Below are positions 12,101 to 21,600 of a stretch of 64,000 nt of DNA, in pieces (position 1 is the stretch's first letter; every line of letters begins with the position of its first letter). A program made the position numbers and the translations under genes. The stretch lies in the NCBI GenBank assembly GCA_963978905.1, contig OZ022257.1, positions 7,073,155-7,137,154 of the forward strand, given 5' to 3'. The notes beneath the pieces are model-generated. The model searched no databases. It saw nothing but the letters and a program-made list of their open reading frames with translations, and had not been told where the DNA came from. Origin of the DNA: Trichostrongylus colubriformis. Lineage: Eukaryota; Nematoda; Chromadorea; Rhabditida; Trichostrongylidae.

Positions 12101-13202
12101 TTGGAAAGCTTCGACGATTCACAAAAAGTCCACTCGGTAGGAATTCTTGCAGACGAAACGTTTTTGGCAATTAAAGAAAGAGGCCTAATAGGAACAAAAG
12201 GAGGTGTTGACTTCATTTTTTCAGGGTAGAATCAGTTAAAACTATGTTAAACTGTTCATAGCTTTTGATATTTTTAATTTTTGATAACTGCTGTTTATCG
12301 CCTCAGCTCGCGATGCGAAAGTTACTACAAGGGTGCTGAGTTATGGGCAAAAGCTTCGGTGTCGGACGGGACGTTACTATTCATAGCGTTATCAAAAGAA
12401 AATTGTGCAAGAACAACGTAGTACACAGATCCAATGGATTCCTTCGTCAAACATTTAGAACGGGATTTCCGTCACTGATGACTTTATCGGATCGCCGGAA
12501 GGGTCAATGAAGATAAATGAAAAGAAGTATGTAAATATAGGATATGGCCCTTTGCAGCCATTAAATGATTAGAAAATATATCAGAAATCAACAAATATAA
12601 CATAAATATACATACGCCATATACATATGTGTAAATATAATTATTTGTTGAAGACAACTTTTTGAAAAGGTTGAGTGGGTCTTTATTCAAGCCCCGAACT
12701 GGCTTTTAATGATGATAAGTCGAAATCGTCTGACCACGTGGTTCTACTGTTTAGACAGGGATGATTTTATATTTTAGCAGAATCCGGTCTGTTGGAATTG
12801 TTCATTGATAACGAGATTGCATGGACAACTACTGATTCACAGTTTCGGGGAAGCCAGCTGATGCCCTTTTAGAAAACGAGAATCGTTCCCAAAATGGCCG
12901 GAAGCAGCCGCAAAAAGCACGAAAGTGCTCGAAAGATGCACTTAATGTTGATTTTAGTGGAATTGTCTCAGATAGATAGACTTTGCCGACTCCTCAAAGA
13001 AAGCCGCACGGAACCGCTGGCAATAAAATGAAATTAATGTCTGAAGAACGCTTTCCATGATTCAGCGAGTAGTGAAACACATTAAGAGGTCTTAGCCTGT
13101 TTGAGACGGAAAGGATGGCTCTCATAAAAACCAAATGAATAAAAACTGCGCACCTGTTGCGTACAATGTGAATGTCGTGACGAGAACGATTTGTAGTAGC
13201 AT
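136..13202 (-). CDS. lect-2: LECT2-like secreted protein with two M23-type domains, complete
   Basis: Ten exons join in phase: 13154-13202, 8476-8581, 5612-5778, 5002-5089, 4815-4918, 4017-4089, 3816-3935, 3674-3759, 1234-1364, 136-225 (stop TAG). The product is 337 aa. Exon 1 encodes a signal peptide (MLLQIVLVTTFTLYAT); it is the least certain exon because its donor is a weak GTGCGC, but its phase fits. Two tandem LECT2 (peptidase M23-like) domains follow. Domain 1 has CGSNEKNDLRRC, DGVDIRCP, VYAPIEGE, CADHGARIEGTG and PHVEIKLYREGKPIDPTYH. Domain 2 has CTGQICESN, GVRGWDIEC, LIYSPIAGE, CDNDGMFIVGTG and GEPIGTRLEC. Vertebrate LECT2 has one such domain. C. elegans LECT-2 is a secreted cue in the SAX-7/MNR-1/DMA-1 system that patterns PVD dendrites (established knowledge); equating this gene with it is inference from domain type and similar length. 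Introns 1, 2 and 8 are 2.3-4.6 kb and filled with repeats. Confidence 0.88.
512..644. repeat. Foldback element, family A, in lect-2 intron 9
   Basis: Diverged copy of a ~135-180-bp inverted-repeat family whose ends read GGCCGCGTTCATACTTTGCG. Here the left end is worn (TTTCATACTTTGCGG) and the right end reads CGCAAAGTGTGAACGCGG. Other copies lie near 23.9, 24.5, 26.8, 27.7, 35.2, 52.2 and 53.3 kb. Confidence 0.75.
1652..2053. repeat. Foldback element, family C, in lect-2 intron 8
   Basis: About 400 bp with long inverted arms. The left arm begins GAATCGTCCACGGAAA and carries TTTATGTTGTATTTGCC; the right arm carries the complements, ending in TTCGTGGAGAATTCC. The middle holds GGCGGGGCCTCCGTGTAAAAG and its degraded complement. 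It matches copies at 3224-3656 and 49951-50378. Open frames across it are by-products of the palindrome. Confidence 0.8.
2156..2448. repeat. Inverted-repeat element, family B, in lect-2 intron 8
   Basis: Termini near GGGTGGGGGAAATACGCC, followed on one arm by a GC-rich segment (CGCGTGGCCGCCCGCGGC) and by GTGCGAGTGCCAGTGGCAG. The left arm is more degraded. Related copies lie at 7258-7486, 21716-21952, 22269-22612 and 53301-53478. Terminal sequences differ between copies while the core is shared. Confidence 0.75.
3019..3174. repeat. Foldback element, family D, in lect-2 intron 8
   Basis: A 156-bp element with inverted ends, TACAGTTTATTTCGCAGCG on the left and the complement CGCGAAATGGACTGTA on the right. 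The interior has repeated CTCTCACTCTCGCCAC units. Further copies at 49723-49875 and 52566-52715 share the GGGCGTGGC box next to the ends. Confidence 0.8.
3224..3656. repeat. Foldback element, family C, diverged, in lect-2 intron 8
   Basis: Second family C copy in this intron. Arms carry AATCATGAACGGAAAATGAG on the left and degraded complements on the right. The centre has paired GTGCCCCGTCCCGTCGTGC and GACGACGGGCCGGGC segments. It ends 18 bp before the lect-2 exon at 3674-3759. Confidence 0.7.
5486..5594. repeat. Foldback element, family E, beside a lect-2 splice donor
   Basis: Left end GGCCGCCGTCAGACTTTGCG, right end a degraded complement (AAGTCTCACGGCTGCC). The arms are built of reiterated GCGATTTTGCGA units. 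Its right edge is 17 bp from the lect-2 exon ending at 5612, so it occupies the start of that intron. Other copies: 10891-11050, 46399-46574, 47273-47430. Confidence 0.8.
6480..7135. repeat. Degenerate tandem array, four units, in lect-2 intron 2
   Basis: Four head-to-tail units begin near 6480, 6619, 6773 and 6987, three of 139-154 bp and one of about 214 bp. Each has a TTCAAAAGG-like start, a CATCAGA/CACAGAAAT block, TAAGTTTAGAACGTTAGAATG and a TACCGTAATCCAATTTGTGG block, then AGAAATGAA. Unit 3 has an extra ~65 bp. A single related unit lies at about 10045-10165. No coding potential is visible. Confidence 0.75.
7258..7486. repeat. Inverted-repeat element, family B, in lect-2 intron 2
   Basis: Ends CTGGGTGAGTGCATGTATGA and the complement of ATTTCCACATACCCAG. 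The interior shares CGCGTGGCCGCC, GGTGCCAGTGGCAGGG and CGATACGGCGAGTCGTACTG with the copy at 21716. Confidence 0.75.
7679..8208 (+). mobile_element. Internally deleted mariner-family element
   Basis: About 530 bp, with ~25-bp inverted ends (GGTTGTCCGGAAAGTTTTCG and its complement) bounded by TA. A frame at 7809-8045 keeps a mariner-type N-terminal helix-turn-helix: YHYGQSAKEAHRFLQE, then TCFYWYHKFDNGDESLEKF. After that the frame stops, and no catalytic D,D34D region remains. Full mariners are about 1.3 kb, so more than half is missing and the copy cannot encode a working transposase. It lies in lect-2 intron 2. Confidence 0.88.
9796..9920. repeat. Tandem duplication, ~60 bp, two copies
   Basis: Two near-identical units containing CCAATTAATCGATTAGATAA and ending CTCTCAGCAAACAG, head to tail; the differences seen are single bases (CACCTCTC versus CATCTCTC). 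Located in lect-2 intron 1. Confidence 0.9.
10891..11050. repeat. Foldback element, family E, in lect-2 intron 1
   Basis: Left end GGCCGCCGTCAGACCTCGCG. The right arm runs CGCGAAATAGCAAAATCG to GATCACGGCCTTA. Same family as 5486-5594, with the same GCGATTTTGCGA-type reiteration. Confidence 0.75.
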
Positions 13203-14217
13203 TGCCGAATGCCAGTGCGTGTGTATAACCTCGTCGTCGGACGAACGAACAGAGTAGAAGGGTGGAGGGGGGAGGCGGGGGTGAGGCTGAGGGGAGCAGG
13301 TCTTCAGCAGCGTAACGCTGGCAGTGGCAACACAGCGCGATAAGCAGGCCAGCACAACCACGGAGGGCCCAGCACACTGAAATTAGATTCGAGCAGCACT
13401 GCAAAACGAACAGCTGAGACTTGTCGGGCTTGCGGAAAAATGAGCGAGACGCGTCAATTGAATAATAGATAGAACGACATGCAAATGACAGTAGACTCCT
13501 ATCAAATCCTCCATAAATCGATAAAAATCAATCGCTTTGTCAGTGATAATCATTGGTTAATAGTATAGAATTCCACGCCCTCCAATAAAGTCCTTTACCC
13601 TCAATCCTTCATCTCTTCCTTCCCTTTTTTGTTACCGAGCTCATCTTGGACTGATGGAATGAATGTCGGTGGTGATATGATCTTTTTCACATCGATATAA
13701 CTATGACGGCGAGGAAATGAAACTCTCCTCCTGCTTTTTGAAGCCACCGGATTCAATTTTGACTTTCGATTTACGTCACAGGGCTTCTCGAGTTCCGGTT
13801 CCCTTCTTCCACGACGTAGAATGACTAGTTCGCTATACATATTTCTATTTAGTCTGGACAAATGGCACATAAGCGACGTAATAGTCAACGAATAAATATT
13901 GGACTTCAAAGTCACATTCTCGATGGAGATCCACATGGGCTAAAACCACGAGTTAACACCCATATTTTTGCAAATGGTTGACTGCGCCATGCGTGTAATT
14001 TTCGTCGTGTCCACCTCCTTTCCTTCCGCTTTGCACGCCTTTCGAGCAAATACGTCTACATCACATGAGATAGCTCGCTAGATCAAGCTGACGAAGGTAC
14101 TGTGGCAGTGAAGTGTCGAATGAATTTGGCATGGATGAACTGGCACGAGACTCCTGGAATTCTCTGCAATTGACGATACTTTGGGACTCTTAAGGGTAGG
14201 ATGCACTGATCAAAGGT

Positions 14218-14640
14218 GTGGCCCACGATAATGTCATGACCGAGTGTTGGCCCATAGCAAAGATCTTCGGATGGCAGTTACACTCCACAGAGATTGGGTC
14301 GATTAGATGGGCTTGCGGCTGGACACGGCTCGGCAGGGTCAGAAATGAGGACGTAAGAGCAGTCATGCAGACGGCCCCTGTCCAACTAAAGGAGAGGGAG
14401 CATAGGATGCGATGGCATGGGCACGTGCTTAGAAGACAGGAGAGTCATTCGAGAAAAGGTTTCAGAGCTCGAAGCCCCGGGCTGACGACCACGGGGACTC
14501 CAAAGAAAACATGGAAGGGTGTCATCAAGGAGGACCTCGCCGATACAGAAACCATTGCAGTGGATGCGCTAGACAGCAACAAAAGCGACCTTTGACGAAA
14601 GGAGAAGAAGAAGAAGAAAGAAAAAAGTAAAAAAAAATCC
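14218..14640 (+). mobile_element. Non-LTR retrotransposon 3' fragment (RT C-terminal end)
   Basis: The frame 14218-14595 encodes the C-terminal stretch typical of nematode endonuclease-reverse transcriptase elements: RWACGWTRLGRVRNEDVRA, then MRWHGHVLRRQES, then GTPKKTWKGVIKEDLAD, ending at a stop (14593-14595). The frame is followed by an AAGAAG-rich tail to about 14640, as expected at the 3' end of a retroposed copy. Nothing recognisable of the endonuclease or palm domain is upstream, so this looks 5'-truncated. The family (RTE- or CR1-like) cannot be fixed by eye. Confidence 0.82.
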
Positions 14641-17035
14641 CCGATCTATTTGACTACATATACCTCCTACAATTTGCGGTGTTCAAATCTCAAAAAAAAT
14701 ATTGGAGCGCTAGAAGCATCAGACGGGAGAACAGGTATGTCACCGATGTGGGTTTTCCCTAAGCCCAGAAGAAAAGAGATCCTGGCTGGGAGAGACGACT
14801 CTGTTGTGTAGAAGGGAGTTTCACATTGCAGAAGTGGTTTGCCTACAGCGAGGCCCATTCTCTCCTTGGTTTTTGCCTCGCCAATTAATCAACAAGTTTT
14901 CCTAGGAATTCCGATTCTATCCGGATTCTATTCATCAAATCAATGAAATAACATCGAACAACAATACATCATCAATGAAAAAATTAAATAATGAATCAAT
15001 TTATCCATCAAATTCTATTCATAAAATCTGACAAATTCCTAGCAAAAGGCTGGAAATCGTTGGAAATCGGAAAAACTATTCAGCGACGGTGCAATGGCAA
15101 CATGTGTCGTTGCTGCATGCAATGTCCGTAGATCTCGTATACGATCGAATCTCGCCTACGTCAGTCAAACCTTACAGTTCGCTGGTAGAAGTCAGTTGAA
15201 CTGGTAATAAAAGCCCTGACTAAATTCGAGTATGCATTCACATACAAATACCATTTGAAGCTTAAGCCTATGCATGGCGCGTCCTCGAGAAGGGGCGAAT
15301 ATTCTTTCGCATCGTATCATAAATGCGACTACCTATTTCATGAGTGTCGCATGTCTCATACTCTTCATTTTCAGACTCCTGTAATTTTTGGGATGTTACT
15401 TCAGGTCCTTCGTATTTTTTCCCACTTCATTTACTGCTTTGACACATTTCTGTGGCGATTATCAAGAAAACTATCATTCATTCACCCCAGCAACAAGCAC
15501 AGCAATGTGTTGCTAAGCAACCTTCAATTAAATATCTAATTTAGTCAAGAAACTGGATGAGCCAAGGTTGCCTGGGTACCCCGTCCGGACGACATGGAGT
15601 AGTGATCAAGTGGAGTCGACCCAACTAACAACTATCGCCATTTATCGCTAATTGCCCTAAAATAAAATAAAAAGAATAAAAAAGAAAAGGTGGCGGTGGG
15701 GAAGGGATGAGGTGCGGGGTATTGCACGCTAGTGTTTCATGCGATCAGATCCATTCCATCTAACATACGAGTTTCACTTTTTTTTTCGTTTGATCATTTC
15801 TTGATTGAGTCTCTCAGATGGGGTAACAATTTAGGGCACTATTTACCCAAAATAGTCCCACCAGCTTGAACCTAGATGGGGTGAAAGAAGTAATATTCGG
15901 GCATTCCGATTTGAAGCCTGTAGTCGAGAGATATGTATATGACTCACAGAACATGAATATGACCCCCACGCAGCTTGAAGCCACTTGGTGCCCGCGTCAC
16001 GTGGGTGGGCGCCAAACCTGGGTTGTTCACCAAGATCGCTCAAAACTTATCCATAGGATGACTTTGCTCCCTGAGTAAGAATACCACACTCTCTCGATGC
16101 GTTACCACCTGGTTCCCGCGCTACTGGAATTCGAAGCAGGGTACACCGAGAGTTGAGGATTCCTCGGCAGGGCAGTTCGTCCTTGCGGAGGTCTGCGATA
16201 AGCGCTAGAATCTAAACTTTCAGTAAGCAGATGGGGAGCGAAGGGCACTTTGCAGCGAGCTCGTAGAGAAAATGTGAAATAAATATTTTTTTGCTTAAAG
16301 TAAGAATGCACAGCAATAAAATACATTGCAACCATACAATTCGACAACAGTTACTGGCATGTGCTGGAGACAAAAAAAGGGGGGTGTTTTTGGTACCGTG
16401 GAGGAGTGGGATCGTTCTGAAGCGGTTATTTTCCTCGACGTCTGGTAGTCTCCTCATTAGAAGATGTATCCCAATCGGCGCCGGTGCCTGTGGCGCGAAA
16501 GCAAAGCTGTTTTGTGCAAAATAAGTATCATATTCGTTTTTCTAAGGGTGGAATTATCTATCCCCCGGACTTTGTAAGTTTCGAGCCAAATCCGAATATC
16601 CCCCGGAAATCACCTCTTTTACCCTCTCGACGCTACACGCTTGGCTCCCACGTTATAGGAATCTGAAGATTCGTCCTACTTTCCCCACCTCTCACGAAAG
16701 CGCGAGACGGTTTTCAAGATTGGAGCTGATAGGGTTGTTTCGGGTGAATACTGCCTATACTAGCTGGTGGACTCAACCATGGGTATAGCACTGCTATGAA
16801 AGTGTCAGTGTCAGTTTTAAACCAGGTTCAAAGTGATCAATATGCACCTTAGCTCTTCCTGATTCAGACCACATCGAAAAAACGCAAGCCACGGGGACCT
16901 TTTTGTGCCTGACTGTTCATCATCTCTACATAGTATTATTATTAAGTACAATAGATATGAAACTGTCTTGAATGTTGGTTTCATTTTAGAAAATATTTTG
17001 ATGTATTTGATGACACACAATTTCTGTAAACCTCG

Positions 17036-17345
17036 TATTATCTCTCACAAAACCTCTGTTTTTTTCTTGTTTTCTTAGTAAATCTAAGAAAAGCACCCAA
17101 GTCCAATTGTTCAAGCAAAATACATATATGTATTGAAGTGCCACAGCAATGACAGGTTCAAATGTGGTGCATGGCGTAATCCAACGCGTTGGTATATTAT
17201 CTCTCACAAAAATTCTGTTCTTTTTTGTTTCCTTACTAAATCTAAAAGAAGCACTCCAATTGTTCAAGCTAAATACATATGTATTGAAGTGCCACAGCAA
17301 TGACAGGTTCAAATGTGGTGCATGGCGTAATCCAACGCGTTGTTG
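17036..17345. repeat. Tandem duplication, ~155 bp, two copies
   Basis: Two copies in a row of a unit starting TATCTCTCACAAAA and ending GGCGTAATCCAACGCGTTG. The second half (from TGTATTGAAGTGCCACAGC) is nearly identical; the first half has small indels. The 14.6-18.6 kb interval otherwise shows no gene I can support. Confidence 0.9.
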
Positions 17346-18641
17346 TCTAGTATTTCCAGTGTAATTCAGTGAAACTACAGTCATTCAATTTAGCCGTCTT
17401 AAAAATGCAATCCGAGGCAAATGAATAGTTCACCTCCAACCGCATTTTGGGTGAAAACGGATATCTGTTTTTTTATGCGATTAACTAAGATATTTTATTT
17501 CGTGGTGGGTAGAATTGATATTCGAGAATGGTGGACATCACGTTTCATTCGTTCTGTTTTTGATTGTGTATGTCGTCGTTTTGTTGCATTGCTGTCTGTC
17601 ATCAACAACAACTTTCCGATTTGCTTTCGTTGCCGTCAGCTGTTTAACGGCTGACAACTGTGCTCAACGTGATAAACACATTGCTAAGGAGCAATTGAGG
17701 GCAATTTCGTTTCCATCATTCCGCCATAAATCCACGATTCCACCTACATACTACCCTGTTGCGTTGTTCACTTTCAGTAAAATAGGACTTTATTCTGAAA
17801 ATCGAACATCGCCCCACCCACCGCGGCCCCATCAACCAATGGCAACCGAAGATTGATCACCACAAAATCTTAACACCATTACAAAGTTACTGCTAAAAAT
17901 CGTAGGGCTCTACATCCGAAAGATCCTCTTTAACTAAAATTTGATTTCTGCGTTTTTCAGGGAATGGTCAATCCTCCACTTCAGTGGAAGCGATACCTTT
18001 TCGAATTAAAAACGAGTAGGTACGATTACCTGGCTATTCACGGTAGAGGTAACATATCTAAGTAAGCAAAAACAGACCCCTAGCAAACAGAAAAGCTCCC
18101 CCACCCAGCCAGATGGACATATCAACTACACTGCGTATCTCCCCCACCGCATCACAGATCCGCCTTGCTCTAATCGATACATCGGTGATACCAAGTGGCG
18201 TTGAACACCACACTCACCTTATCATCAATGATTAGATTCGGGGACCCACTTTTCAGGTTTTTAATCGCTGTTTCAGATTACTGCTTCACTGTCACAATAC
18301 GTAGTCCAACTTTCATTTTTTCTAGCGCCCCATGGTCCTGATGTTTTCATGGTACGGGTTGATTGACTAACAAGCAATAGTATAGTAAATTCGCATACGT
18401 TATGGGTTATGGGTTATATCACACAAGCATAAGTGGTTACAGGGAAATCAAAGACTTTTTCGCAAGAAAACCTTGCAGAATCATGTCTGTGGGATGAATA
18501 TGCCACAAAAATTACTATGGAAATATCATTATCTTTTATCATAAAATTCTATCAAATAAAGAAAATCGGAAAAATCTGTGCATACAAAGTGCAGGCAAAC
18601 AAGTGTCTGTAAGATGGAAAAGATTTTGGTGCGCTGTACAA

Positions 18642-21600
18642 TCACATAGAAAACGTAATCCGTCTGAGTGTGAACGGCAACGTTTCCGTGAGCGAACAAA
18701 CCACAGGAACTGCAGGCGAATCAGATACGACTGGTGGCTTGGGAAGGCTTAGATCCAGAGGAACGCAATCATCCTCGTCGTTCTTATTGGAGCACGGTTT
18801 CCCACGACCAACTTCCGACAGTTTTTCTATGAATGATTCAGTAGTTGTGTCTGGCAATTTCTCGGCATCGGGTCTCTGAATTTCGATTCATTTACTTTTT
18901 TTGTAAAATTTTGATAAAAACAGTTGGCAAAGTTTTTCAGAATGTGCTATGAGTTCAGCTTTCACTATCAATTGCATGGGTTATTAGATTTACAATAGCC
19001 CTTTCTTACCAGGGTGCAAGCCTGATTTCTCGTCATACGATTTGATAAAGTATGCCTATTGACCAGCACCAAAGGAATGAACCGATCAGGTATCGTAAGT
19101 GGAATCCGAGGCATGGATCATGGATGTGGCAGTTGTGCTACCTAGATTCTCACCATTACCAGTGTTCCTTTCCACTGAAGGTAGGTTGTAACCTAAAATT
19201 TGAGCCCCAATCCATCACTCAAGATGCTTTAGACTGCGTCACGATTTTCCAAGTCACGAAAGTGTTAAAAAATGTATATGCTTACATGGAAAAAGAGTGT
19301 AGTAGTGTGATAATGAGGTGATAATGAACGGCCATAAGCAATTATCGCGGTGATAATATTGATAGTGCGACCCCATAATAACTGAATCCATCACACTATA
19401 TCATAGGTGGCCTTTATTTGTATGACATTTGCGATTCATGTAAAAGCACATTGGGTAAATAAGGGACAGCGCTACCAGATACTTGGTAAGGGGATGAACC
19501 CACAAACCGATTATCGCCCCAAGCCATTTGAACACTCCGCTCTTGCGGTGCCTGACTGGATTTGGGGTTGAAGCCAGGACCCTCGAATTTACCGGTCAGT
19601 TTGATAGCATTTACAGCGGCTGATACACACCCGAAGCGAAAGATGCTTACCGCGCACGCGCAGTTATGCGATTCGTGCAACATGTTGGTCTATTTTCGAG
19701 TGTTCTGAGATACATGCTCGAATTCAAAGATAACTAAAATTAAGAATTGGAATTATGCATGGCGCACCCCACGAGAAAGTTGATTAATAGGATCTACTTT
19801 TTCCATCGATCTCAGCTCGCTGAAAATTAATAGAACGGACCTGAAAATAGTTTTTGGCACATTTCAATCTTTGGAAAATCTTCGTCCCTGAATGGAAGCT
19901 GGGCTGGCATTTACTAGATGTCCTGAAAGCATTCTATGTTATAGAAAAATTACTCTGTTGGGAAATAATTGAAAGGAAGTAAATTTTGGGTATAAGCGAG
20001 TGTGAAAGCTGACTATCGAAATTGGGGAAGTAATTTTAAAGAGGGAAGAATCGATGGTAGTATCCCAATTTTGGATGCTTTTCAGTACAGGGTGTGAGAT
20101 GAGGCAAATGGATACTACCATTCCGATGACCCGTGGCTCAAGTTCCTTTTCAGAACGCGCCTAGCAAAGTCTTGATTCTTCTGGCTCCTAATGGGAACAG
20201 TACGCGACGCGCCCGAAAACATGTCCATTGCCTTATCGGCTGGCCCCCACATATACAGGCCAAATCACCTTCACCTGCCACTACGATTCGGAATGGATCC
20301 AGAATGCATGGCGCATCCCAGCAGGGGACAGAGAAACGTGGAAACTTTATCCTTTGTGCTTTCTGTTTTTATTCCACAGCGGTTAACTTTAATCAGAGGT
20401 TTTGTTCCTTGAGGGCACCGGGAGGGATAAATATGGCAGATTGTGGACAGAGAAAAAAGGAAATGAAATGATGCGAAGAACCCGAGAAATGGGAATCCAA
20501 AGTGACCCTCCTCCTCATTCCTTGCCTACCGCACCCTTATGCATCACCAGTCGGTGGAGTAGGTGCAGAAGGGCGAGGGGCTAAAACAGCTATACGCAAG
20601 CGTTGTCTAGCCCTCGCCGGCGCTGTATGGTCCTGCGTAGCAGCCGCTCGTCTCCTCGTTCTTCGGAATCGTAATAAGACCCCACGCCGCGGTTTTCTGA
20701 AGCAAGCTTCATCACACATTACCTCTTCTGAAGTGGAATGTCTATTTCCGAAGGTTTCCTTCCCATTTATCGTTTTTCTTTAACCCGAGTGGTGCCTTTA
20801 AATACTCTTTTCACGTTTTTGTGTTGTTTGAATGGTAAAAAGCAAGAAAGCTCACTTATGCCCAATTTTAGAGCTTCCATGTTTTATGGAATGAAGATGT
20901 AGTTTACTTTTCTCAGAAAAGCCTTGATCACATACAGCACAATGGAAATGAAGCGTTTTCTTTTTCAACTTGCAAAAAGGTCGTAGACAAACCTGAAAGG
21001 AGAATGTGAGGTTGAAAAGTTATGAAGGTTATTCGGAAATATCGGACTATCACTTCACACTTGATGTTCCTGTTACTGTTACGGATTAATGCTAAACAGA
21101 AATGGATCAAAAAACCGGTAGAATTGCGTCCCTAGTGCAGTTTGGCGGGATGAACCAGAATTTTTTGGACATTGCGTGGTTGAACCTAGGGGTGACCCAG
21201 CTGCTTGGCGTAGGGGCGTTTTGTTTTACTATGTACTTGAAAAGCACCAAAAGACCTATTTAAGCGTTCAAAAATGGAAAATATGATTTACATAAACACA
21301 CGCAAATTAGATGACAATCAGAGGGTGCGTAAAGCAACTTGATGGTAGACGCTCTGAGTCACGTGATGAGCACAAGTCGCCTTACATCACAGATTCACAT
21401 TACTGTGATCGATAGTTGATGATGGAGCGATTCGTAGAAAAAGCCGCCAAAGAGAACAACAAAGCAGGTAAGGGTAAAATTAACAAATTCAGTGGATTTA
21501 TTTCGTTATTTCCCTACTGACACTCTCTTTTGCCCCCCATCTTTCATAGTCATCAGTTCTCAAGCGGCTTCAAAGCGACTACAATCGAACGTTAACTCAC

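Noticed and set aside
12994..13404. 136-residue minus frame with a hydrophobic start
   Set aside because: A different frame in the same place gives a signal peptide with a donor in the right phase for lect-2; the long frame has a proline run and no known domain.
19414..19683. Minus frame containing [19 protein letters not shown] text
   Set aside because: Its ends are inverted repeats (TTGCGATTCATGTA / ATGCGATTCGTGCAACATG), so it is most likely another dispersed repeat.
21102..21266. 54-codon plus-strand frame starting [14 protein letters not shown]
   Set aside because: No splice context, no homolog recognised, and it lies in an intron of the opposite-strand zinc-finger gene.
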